Assembly: GCF_900109925.1 (NCBI RefSeq)
Contig: NZ_FOBW01000013.1
Span: forward strand, 62,001 to 126,000
DNA length: 64,000 bases
From: Mesobacillus persicus
Lineage (GTDB): Bacteria; Bacillota; Bacilli; Bacillales; Cytobacillaceae
Reading direction: 5' to 3'
The position numbers and the translations under genes are program-made. The notes under the pieces are model-generated. The model was not told the origin of the DNA and did no database searches. It saw nothing but the letters and a program-made list of their open reading frames with translations. Below are positions 46,049-52,804 of this stretch, in pieces (position 1 is the first letter of the stretch; every line of letters begins with the position of its first letter).

Positions 46049-46611
46049 CTTTTTCGGTCCTTCCATAGTGGAATTAAGAGTAATAAAAATGCGGCCATGA
46101 CAAGATAGGAGCCTGTTCCCAAAATGCTATAAGTGGTGAAATTTGCAACGATATTCTCACCGATGATCGGGGGGATAAAGGGTTCCATCTCGATTGGTGC
46201 CATGGGATCTAGGTTTGTTCCGAAATCTTTAAGCCAGCGTCTTAAGTCCCATACGCCCAGGGTCCCACCAGCTGCAAAGAGGGCGATAACCGTATATAAA
46301 TACGCTTTTCTCCTGATTAGCGCTACTGATAAAACAATTACGGCTAAACCAATAATTAAATATTTTAGATACTGCAGTTCTGGGAAGTTTTCTTCGCTAA
46401 AGTTTTTCATCCCAATATAATGATTCAGTGCATTGATATTATCGATATCACCTTCGAGTTTGTCAGGGTAGACGATGATATTTAGGCCTTCTGGGTATTG
46501 GGGAGCAAAAAACTCCATTCGCCACCAAGGAAAGAACAAGGAGGCAAAAATCAGAAGAGCCGAAGCGACAATTAAAACCGATGAAACAAGAGAAAGTCGT
46601 TTTCCATTCAT
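46045..46611 (-). CDS. nosB: NosB-like membrane protein of the nos operon
   Basis: A 188-residue membrane protein with four helices (about 8-30, 90-108, 112-130, 160-180) and an external loop between the first two (PWWRMEFFAPQYPEGLN). Its place between nosZ and nosD matches nosB of clade II nos clusters, a gene of unknown function. The ATG at 46611 is preceded by AAGGCG. The frame stays open further upstream, but that part lies in a repeat element and is not protein-like. The stop overlaps nosD by four bases. Confidence 0.75.
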   Translation of the reverse strand: MNGKRLSLVSSVLIVASALLIFASLFFPWWRMEFFAPQYPEGLNIIVYPDKLEGDIDNINALNHYIGMKNFSEENFPELQYLKYLIIGLAVIVLSVALIRRKAYLYTVIALFAAGGTLGVWDLRRWLKDFGTNLDPMAPIEMEPFIPPIIGENIVANFTTYSILGTGSYLVMAAFLLLLIPLWKDRKR

Positions 46612-46655
46612 AATTGCTACACGCCTTTCTGTTTTAGGGCTATGTTTAAAAATAT

Positions 46656-46845
46656 GTTGATTTCCGCTCCAGGCGCTTGCTTTCCGCGGGGCGTGCGGTG
46701 AGCCTCCTCGTCGCTTTCGCTCCTGCGGGGTCTCACCTGTCCCGCTGCTCCCGCAGGACTCTGAAACACATCCTCGAATATGCCCACGCACGAGAAAATG
46801 TGCAGTTCATTTTCGAGGAGTCAAGCGCCTGGAGCTCCAATCAAC
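46656..46845. repeat. Long intergenic palindromic repeat, copy 4, with inserted foldback
   Basis: An inverted copy of the element (GTTGATTTCCGCTCCAGGCG ... GGAGCTCCAATCAAC), interrupted after CCCGCAGGACTC by about 55 foreign bases (roughly 46762-46816). The insert itself is framed by CCTCGAATATG and CATTTTCGAGG, complementary but for one base. The copy lies inside the nos operon. Confidence 0.85.
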
Positions 46846-46897
46846 GGTTAGCACAAAATCAACAACGTCCTTTAACAAAGCTTTTTTAAAAGGAAGA

Positions 46898-46923
46898 GGG
46901 CATCAAACTAGTTGTTGATACCC
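46898..46923 (-). terminator. Hairpin after nosZ, possible attenuator
   Basis: On the minus strand GGGTATCAA and TTTGATGCCC pair around CAACTAG, followed by TCTTCCTTTT. It resembles a weak terminator 23 bases beyond the nosZ stop and could lower transcription of the downstream maturation genes relative to nosZ. Confidence 0.55.
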
Positions 46924-46946
46924 AATCCCATTTTTTAAAATTCGAC

Positions 46947-48824
46947 TTATGGCTTAACTAAGAAATAACCTGACATTTCTTGGTGCAACGCCGAGCAGAA
47001 GTTTGTGCAATAAAGTGGGAAGGTTCCAGCTTTATCGGCTGTAAATTCAATTGTATTCGTTTGGCCTGGCTGGACTTCCATGTTTAAGTCATACTGGTTA
47101 ATCGCGAAGCCGTGAGTGATATCCTGGTCAAAGTCTGTGTTTGTTAAGTGGATATAGACTTTGTCACCTTTGTTGACTTCAATGACGTCTGGACGCTCTG
47201 CTTTCGCGTCAAAGATGAACTTAGAACGCATCGCAATCCCGTACACATGGACCTCATTGCCTTTTCGCTCAATTCTTGCATCTTCTTGCTTATAAACGGC
47301 ATATTTGTTGCTTTCATCTTTGTCATAAACAGAGATGGTCTTAATTTTATCCGCTTTAATCAACTGGGCGTAGTGCGGCTCAGGGTTCACCGGCGCTGAT
47401 TGAATCACTTCCATCTTGTCCCCACGTAAATCGATTAATTGCATTGACTCTGGGTGAGATGGCCCAACAGATAGATAGCTATCTTTTGCAATTTTGTTCA
47501 AAGCGATGATGTACTTTCCATCAGGTGCAACGGTATCTCCCTCAGCTGCAACAGCATGACCTGGAGAGTATTGAACAGGGACACGGTCTAATGTTTCACC
47601 AGTAGTAGGGTCCCATTTTACGATTTCTGAAGAGATGAACATGGTAGTGTAAGCCATGCCTTTGTCATCAAATTGAGTGTGTAGTGGTCCTAAAGCATTT
47701 TCTGGGTTAACTTCTCTTTCCATGATTGATTCGTAGTTGATGATTGGAATTCCGTTGCGCTCGCCAGCAAAATCTTGATTTTCAATTGCTGCAAATGCTT
47801 TTTCGAATGAGAATACAGTCATCGCAGGTGCCAATTTACCTGAAGCGATAAAGTGCTCGCCATCTGGAGTAACGTCTACACCGTGTGGAGACTTGGCAAC
47901 AGGGACGAGATAGATTCCGCCTTTATGCTTTTCAGGGAAGATCATTTTTTGACCAGTTACTTCATCATAATCACCTTCAGCAACCTTTTGCTCAAGCTCT
48001 TTCCAGTTGATTAGAACGATGTAGTCACGGTCTGCCTGTGATGCATTGATTTCTAAATTGGTTGTTGCTTCTTCCGTATTGTAAGTAGTGATAACGGCCC
48101 AGTCGCTCGACATTCCTTTACCTGCATCGGATAAGTCGTAAGACCACGGTGGCAGGGCGACCTGGTAGGCAACGTTTAATTCTTCTTTTTCTTCATTAAA
48201 AGTAACGGCGGACATGACCCCGCGGTACTGTTCACTATAATCGTCAAGGGATGCATACTCACTACCAATTGGTACGGCAAAACGAGTAGGGAGGAACATG
48301 TACTCCGTATTCTCAGTGACAAAGGCTGCACAGTGTGGGCCACTTGTATTAGGGACGTTAATGATGTCTCTAGTTGTAAACGTCTCAAGATTCATAACCG
48401 CCGCACGGCTGTTTGCGACATCGGTAGCAAATAAATATTTGCCATCATAATCACCATTTGTTTCTGATAGGGCCGGGTGATGGAGGTCACCCCAAGTAAA
48501 ATCACCCATTAACTCTTTTGTATGGTTGTCAAAACCATATCCGGTTGCAGAGTCAGGTGAGAAGACAGGAACCGTTCGAATATGACGCATCGAAGGAACT
48601 CCGTAAATAAACATTTGGCCTGAATGTCCACCTGAGGCCATTAAGTAGTACTCATCTTTTTCCCCAAATGGCACATACACCTTTTCTGCATTTGTTTTGG
48701 TTGCACTGTTACTATTGTCCGCGGTTACCTGTGTTTGTTTCTCAGGCGAGAAGTCTGCAAAAAAGACGGTCGCCGCGAGTAAACCAGTTGCGATCCCGGC
48801 TACGGGAGGTATCCATTTTTTCAT
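46947..48824 (-). CDS. nosZ: Nitrous oxide reductase, clade II (Sec-exported)
   Basis: A 625-residue enzyme that reduces N2O to N2 outside the membrane. The N-terminal beta-propeller carries the CuZ histidine motifs: DLHHPALSET, GPHCAAF, SPHGVDVTPDG, GPLHTQF, SPGHAVA and PEPHYAQL. The C-terminal cupredoxin domain holds the CuA site CTNFCSALHQEM (C606, C610, H614, M617). The signal region (residues 1-25) lacks twin arginines, the hallmark of clade II enzymes exported by Sec instead of Tat. It follows nosC by 75 bases. All catalytic residues that I can check are present. Confidence 0.95.
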   Translation of the reverse strand: MKKWIPPVAGIATGLLAATVFFADFSPEKQTQVTADNSNSATKTNAEKVYVPFGEKDEYYLMASGGHSGQMFIYGVPSMRHIRTVPVFSPDSATGYGFDNHTKELMGDFTWGDLHHPALSETNGDYDGKYLFATDVANSRAAVMNLETFTTRDIINVPNTSGPHCAAFVTENTEYMFLPTRFAVPIGSEYASLDDYSEQYRGVMSAVTFNEEKEELNVAYQVALPPWSYDLSDAGKGMSSDWAVITTYNTEEATTNLEINASQADRDYIVLINWKELEQKVAEGDYDEVTGQKMIFPEKHKGGIYLVPVAKSPHGVDVTPDGEHFIASGKLAPAMTVFSFEKAFAAIENQDFAGERNGIPIINYESIMEREVNPENALGPLHTQFDDKGMAYTTMFISSEIVKWDPTTGETLDRVPVQYSPGHAVAAEGDTVAPDGKYIIALNKIAKDSYLSVGPSHPESMQLIDLRGDKMEVIQSAPVNPEPHYAQLIKADKIKTISVYDKDESNKYAVYKQEDARIERKGNEVHVYGIAMRSKFIFDAKAERPDVIEVNKGDKVYIHLTNTDFDQDITHGFAINQYDLNMEVQPGQTNTIEFTADKAGTFPLYCTNFCSALHQEMSGYFLVKP

Positions 48825-48899
48825 TTACCTTGCACCACCTTAATTTTAAATTGTAAGAGAAAGATATCTATCGGATGATGTGTGCCCCTGAATTAAATG

Positions 48900-49352
48900 T
48901 TATTTTTCAGAAGCTTCTTGAAGTGCATCGACAATTTGCTGGACTTCGTCGTCAGAAAGTGGGCTTCCACTGATGACACTCGACATAACAGCAGATGTTG
49001 GTTCCTTTAAAAATTCATCAAGTGGTTTACCGTGCTTATCTTCAACACCGGTAAAGGCTTGTGATAAATCTGGTCCTGTTGCCCCTCCGTCTAAATCTAG
49101 TGAAGAAACAGCATGGCAGGAAAGACAGCCTTTTGCATTTAAAATCTCACTACTTGCGGACACTGTTTCGGGAGCTGGTTGTTCCGTTTCTTCCGGTTCA
49201 TGGTCGTCGGTAGGCGTGTTCGTATTGGTAGCGGTTTCAGTTGGTGTTTCAGTGGAAGCTTCATCATTTTTATTAGCCAACTCAAAACCGGCAAAACCAA
49301 TTCCAAAGCCAAGGATGGTACAGATAATGAAGCTTGCTACAGAATTTGGCAT
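48900..49352 (-). CDS. nosC: Membrane-anchored cytochrome c, NosC-like
   Basis: A 150-residue single-haem cytochrome c. An N-terminal uncleaved helix (about 5-24) anchors it, a low-complexity T/E/P linker spans about 29-66, and the haem motif is C76-L-S-C79-H80 with likely axial ligand M123 in SAVMSSV. As the first gene of the nos operon, it probably passes electrons from the menaquinol/cytochrome bc chain to NosZ. GGGGG precedes the ATG, and an FNR-type promoter lies 64 bases upstream. Confidence 0.87.
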   Translation of the reverse strand: MPNSVASFIICTILGFGIGFAGFELANKNDEASTETPTETATNTNTPTDDHEPEETEQPAPETVSASSEILNAKGCLSCHAVSSLDLDGGATGPDLSQAFTGVEDKHGKPLDEFLKEPTSAVMSSVISGSPLSDDEVQQIVDALQEASEK

Positions 49353-49387
49353 TACCGTTTTCCCCCTTTTTGTTATTTTACAATTTC

Positions 49388-49431
49388 ATCGTACGCTTTC
49401 AGGAGGTGGAAAAAGTGTGACGAGGCTCACA
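49388..49431 (-). promoter_or_regulatory. FNR/CRP-type promoter of the nos operon
   Basis: TGTGA-CGAGGC-TCACA at 49416-49431 is a perfect match to the TGTGA-N6-TCACA consensus. On the minus strand a TACGAT -10 box (49393-49388) is placed so that the site centre falls about 41.5 bases before the expected start. The symmetry extends further (AAAAGTGTGA/TCACACTTTT), so a hairpin is also possible; see rejected items. Confidence 0.75.
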
Positions 49432-49483
49432 CTTTTTTGGGGGTTTTGTGAAAGGTTTGTGAAGAAGAAAATTTTGGGAAAAC

Positions 49484-49525
49484 AAAAAAACCTGACCCTT
49501 TAGTCGCTAAGGGTCAGGTTTTTTT
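49484..49525. terminator. Terminator of the bshB2 operon
   Basis: AAAAAAACCTGACCCTT and AAGGGTCAGGTTTTTTT form a perfect stem around TAGTCGCT. It overlaps the last bases of the bshB2 stop and serves the minus strand. Confidence 0.93.
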
Positions 49526-50189
49526 AATATTTATACGTCCAAAATCGCTCGTAATTTAACCTTGCCATTACTTCAGGATCTTGTTGCTTAAGGCCTTCTG
49601 CCATGCCAGCCATCATCAGTTGAGTTTGGGACTGATGAGCTTTAATTGCATCGAATTTCTTGTCAGCAACCGCGCTGACATCATGGACAACATCGGCTTC
49701 ACCAAGTTCATCGACACAATTATTCGAGAAGGCAACGCAATGAAGTTTCGGCCGCTTTGCTGCTGGAAGTTTTCCAATAGCACTGACTACGGCAGCACCG
49801 GTAGCGTCATGGTCAGGATGTACGGAATAGCCCGGGTAGAAAGTAATAACTAAGGAAGGGTTGAGTTCATCAATCATCGCCGTTATTTCTGCGATGAGCT
49901 TATTTGGATCCTCAAACTCTACTGTCTTATCACGATAACCTAACATTCTTAAATCAGAAATTCCGAGAACACGGGCTGCCTCTTTTAATTCCTTCTTGCG
50001 AATGTTTGGAAGGGTCTCTCTATTTGCAAAAGGTGGATTTCCCATATTCCGTCCCATTTCTCCTAAGGTTAGGCAGGCATAGGTAACAGGAGTCCCCATA
50101 TTGACGTGTGAGGCAATTGTGCCTGAAACGCCGAAGGCTTCATCATCTGGATGGGGAAACACAACTAAAACTTGTCGTTCTTTTTCCAA
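49524..50189 (-). CDS. bshB2: Bacillithiol biosynthesis deacetylase BshB2
   Basis: A 221-residue zinc-dependent LmbE-type deacetylase. The metal-binding PHPDDE motif is at residues 12-17 and HPDHDATG near 123. It removes acetate from N-acetylglucosaminyl-malate in bacillithiol synthesis and may also cleave bacillithiol conjugates. The gene follows yojF by 26 bases, the same pair as yojG-yojF in B. subtilis. Confidence 0.9.
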   Translation of the reverse strand: MEKERQVLVVFPHPDDEAFGVSGTIASHVNMGTPVTYACLTLGEMGRNMGNPPFANRETLPNIRKKELKEAARVLGISDLRMLGYRDKTVEFEDPNKLIAEITAMIDELNPSLVITFYPGYSVHPDHDATGAAVVSAIGKLPAAKRPKLHCVAFSNNCVDELGEADVVHDVSAVADKKFDAIKAHQSQTQLMMAGMAEGLKQQDPEVMARLNYERFWTYKY

Positions 50190-50215
50190 TTGCTTTCAAC
50201 GCTCCTTTCTGGGCC

Positions 50216-50563
50216 TTACTCAAATGGAGTTTCGCTTATTTGAAGGGCAACGGCTAGTTTGCCGTCAAAATCATGGCCGGCTAACAAAATTCTTCCCTTA
50301 GAATCAATTTCATAGTGAGTAATCCCTTCAGCATATACCCAGCCGTACGGGATTTTCAATCCAACCCGGTAGGGCCCGGCACCAGTCATTTTCGCGCGCT
50401 CATATGTAATCTTGGCATTACGAAAATATGCACCTGCTGAGAAAAACCGTTCATTATGATGGGAGGCGTAGGCTCCATTTGTTGTTTCGAGATGAATATA
50501 GACTTCTTTATCTGTAAAAGCATCAAGGGCTTCTTGTACATAATTCACGTTAACTGGATCCAT
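50216..50563 (-). CDS. yojF: YojF family (DUF1806) protein
   Basis: A 115-residue soluble protein of the YojF/DUF1806 family, recognised from its text (YIHLETTNGAYASHH, GLKIPYGWVYAEGITHYE) and its placement directly before bshB2. Function is unknown but the conserved pairing suggests a role with bacillithiol metabolism. The ATG is preceded by AAGGAGGAG. Confidence 0.88.
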   Translation of the reverse strand: MDPVNVNYVQEALDAFTDKEVYIHLETTNGAYASHHNERFFSAGAYFRNAKITYERAKMTGAGPYRVGLKIPYGWVYAEGITHYEIDSKGRILLAGHDFDGKLAVALQISETPFE

Positions 50564-50598
50564 CGTTTTCTCCTCCTTCCAGTCAAATTCTTTAGGAT

Positions 50599-51417
50599 TT
50601 ACGCTTTGCGGCCGGCCCCATAGCGTGTGTAGGCACCATGCATGACTGGACCAACATACTCATTTAGTTTAAAGCCATGATGAATTGCTTCTGTGACAAA
50701 ATCCTTTGCAATTGCAAGAGCTTCGTCAACATTCTTTCCTTTGCCAAGTTCGGCCGCAATGGCAGCCGCAAATGTGCAGCCTGCACCGTGTGTGTAGGTT
50801 GTTCCGAATTTCTCCGATTCAAATATCCTGAATTCTTTCCCATCATAAGCAAGGTCAATTGCTTTTTCATGATTGAACTTGCTGCCGCCCTTGATAATGA
50901 CATTTTTGGCGCCAAGATCATGGATTTTAGCTGCTGCTTCCTTCATATCATCAATCGTTTTAATTGGACCCGTTTGAGCGAGTTGCCATGCTTCGAATAA
51001 ATTCGGTGTGACAACCGTAGCACGTGGTAACAGAAGTTCTCTCATTGCATCCGTGTTTTCTGGTTGAAGCACCTCGTCTTCGCCTTTACAAACCATGACT
51101 GGGTCAATGACGACACGATTGAGACCATGTTCATCTATTTTAAGTGCTGTCAGTTCGATGATGTCAACTGAACCAAGCATCCCAGTTTTCATCGAGTCGA
51201 TCCCGACAGAAAGGATTGTTTCTAGTTGCTTTTCGACTAACTCAACGGATTGAGGGAATACGCCATGATGCCAACCATTAGGCTCCATTGTAACAACCGT
51301 AGTTAGAGCGGTCATTCCATAGACACCAAGCTCCTGGAAGGTCTTTAAGTCAGCCTGAATACCAGCGCCACCACTGGAGTCTGAACCTGCTATGGTTAAA
51401 ACTTTTTTCAATGTCAT
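50599..51417 (-). CDS. pdxK: Pyridoxal/HMP kinase PdxK (ThiD family)
   Basis: A 272-residue ribokinase-fold kinase. The substrate motif is AGSDSSGGAGIQADLKTF (about residues 10-27), and the catalytic loop THGAGCTFAAAI near residue 210 has the cysteine seen in the CC/PdxK-like subgroup of Bacillus. It closely follows the pattern of B. subtilis PdxK, which phosphorylates pyridoxal and pyridoxine; activity on hydroxymethylpyrimidine is possible. It probably heads the pdxK-yojF-bshB2 operon. Confidence 0.88.
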   Translation of the reverse strand: MTLKKVLTIAGSDSSGGAGIQADLKTFQELGVYGMTALTTVVTMEPNGWHHGVFPQSVELVEKQLETILSVGIDSMKTGMLGSVDIIELTALKIDEHGLNRVVIDPVMVCKGEDEVLQPENTDAMRELLLPRATVVTPNLFEAWQLAQTGPIKTIDDMKEAAAKIHDLGAKNVIIKGGSKFNHEKAIDLAYDGKEFRIFESEKFGTTYTHGAGCTFAAAIAAELGKGKNVDEALAIAKDFVTEAIHHGFKLNEYVGPVMHGAYTRYGAGRKA

Positions 51418-51957
51418 TCTTTGTTCCTCCTTGGAGTTCTTCCATATATATAAGCCCTTTTGGTCTTTTTACGATTATACCATTCGCACATTAGGATATA
51501 AAGAAATCGGGGCTAGAGGTTAGAAGCTCATTTATAAGGTGAGTGGAGTCCAAAATGAAACACAATTTTAAATTGTGTAGAAATCTATCGAATGATGGTG
51601 ATAAATGTAACTGATAACTCATAGAAATTCCTTTAGGATAATTTATGTATTTTGCATTTTACCCCCGGTTTTCAAGCGTTTGCTATTTAATTACATTATT
51701 TACCTACACATAATAGACATAGTTTCGAAAAGGGATTGTAACAATTCGGACAACGATATAGGCTGACTTTCCTGTAAATTGGAATTATAGATTGATGCTG
51801 ACCATTATTGCTTGTTGTTTTGTTGAGGAATGAAAATATTGTTAACTGTGATGATTTTAACAGCAAATAATCTATAAAGTTTCTAAAATCATAGGGGAAT
51901 GTAGTCAAAACAGTTTGCTGGTTTTGGTAGGGCGGCAACTGATAAGGGGTGAAGAGA
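51418..51957. other. Divergent intergenic region before fdhD
   Basis: A gap of 540 bases between pdxK (minus) and fdhD (plus). The only clear structure is the perfect palindrome at 51560-51578. No TGTGA-N6-TCACA site of the nos type is visible. The fdh promoter was not identified. Confidence 0.6.
51560..51578. promoter_or_regulatory. Perfect palindrome upstream of the formate dehydrogenase genes
   Basis: ACACAATTT-T-AAATTGTGT, a perfect 9-1-9 inverted repeat, lies 140 bases from pdxK and 380 from fdhD. It is a plausible operator; the binding protein is unknown. Confidence 0.45.
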
Positions 51958-52752
51958 ATGCTTAAGAAAGGTTGTCCAGATGAATATCCAATCAATCTAG
52001 TTGTCAATGGTTTTGAAATTGCCGTTTTTCAATTAACAAATCAGGACTTAGTCGATTGGGCATATGGTTATCTTTATTCAGAGGGGCTAATTGACAGTGC
52101 TAATGATGTTGAGGCTGTCGAGTTCAATGAAGGTACGGGAACTATACAAGTTTCTTTAAATAATAGTTTTGACCCTGAACAAATGTTTTCTAAAAAGAAG
52201 CACTACACGGCTGGTTGTGGTCGCGGTGTGACATTCTTTTCGATGACAGATGTAAAGAATTTCAAGAAGGTAAGCTCGCGTGAGAAATATTCGCTAAGCT
52301 ATCTGCTTAAAAAGAGAAGTGAGTTTGCACAAAATACACCTCTTTATTTGGAAACGGGTGGGATGCATGGTGCCTGTATCATTCATGAGGATGGAATAAT
52401 CACCGTTCGTGAAGACATAGGGAGGCATAATGCTGTTGATAAAATTATCGGCTACGCCCTTAGAAAGCGCTTGCAACCCGAACGGCTCGTGTTACTAACG
52501 ACCGGTAGGGTTTCATATGAAATGCTCTCTAAAGCAGCTAAGTTTGGGTTTGCTGTGATAGGATCCCGAACGGCAGCTACTAAACAAGCTGTTCAATTAG
52601 CTAGATTTTTAAATATTGAAGTTGTGGGTTATTTAAGAGGGAAAATGGCAACAGTCTATACCTCATCAGGAAGAGTCTATGATGACGTCACAGGAACGAC
52701 TGTTACAAGCAAATCAATTGAAAGGGGTGAGGTACTCACTATTTTCAATTAG
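51958..52752 (+). CDS. fdhD: Formate dehydrogenase sulfur-transfer protein FdhD
   Basis: A 264-residue FdhD-family protein, needed to activate formate dehydrogenase by passing sulfur to the molybdenum cofactor. Family text includes EGLIDS near residue 43, GCGRGV near residue 86, ETGGMHGACI near residue 134, REDIGRHNAVDKIIG near residue 152 and TTGRVSYEM near residue 178. E. coli FdhD uses a C-X2-C pair; here only the first cysteine is present. The ATG at 51958 follows AAGGGGTGA; a GTG at 51949 overlaps that site. It lies 52 bases before the dehydrogenase gene. Confidence 0.9.
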   Translation: MLKKGCPDEYPINLVVNGFEIAVFQLTNQDLVDWAYGYLYSEGLIDSANDVEAVEFNEGTGTIQVSLNNSFDPEQMFSKKKHYTAGCGRGVTFFSMTDVKNFKKVSSREKYSLSYLLKKRSEFAQNTPLYLETGGMHGACIIHEDGIITVREDIGRHNAVDKIIGYALRKRLQPERLVLLTTGRVSYEMLSKAAKFGFAVIGSRTAATKQAVQLARFLNIEVVGYLRGKMATVYTSSGRVYDDVTGTTVTSKSIERGEVLTIFN

Positions 52753-52804
52753 TAAAAAGGGATAAGGGCTGTTTATTTTTTAAATTTGGGAAGGAGAGAG
52801 AGAG

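Larger units (their letters stand above)
46612..46946. other. Gap inside the nos operon, repeat plus hairpin
   Basis: The 335 bases between nosZ and nosB hold a disrupted copy of the long palindromic repeat (46656-46845) and a hairpin just after nosZ (46898-46923). Confidence 0.8.

Noticed and set aside
46612-46791. N-terminal extension of the NosB-like protein to 46791
   Set aside because: The extension is arginine- and glycine-rich text read through the palindromic repeat and its insert. The ATG at 46611 directly precedes a membrane helix and fits the other nosB-like proteins.
49411-49436. Rho-independent terminator (10-bp stem with A and T tracts)
   Set aside because: The bshB2 operon already has a perfect terminator at 49484-49525, no other gene ends here, and the site matches TGTGA-N6-TCACA at the class II distance from a -10 box before nosC. 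A dual role cannot be fully excluded.
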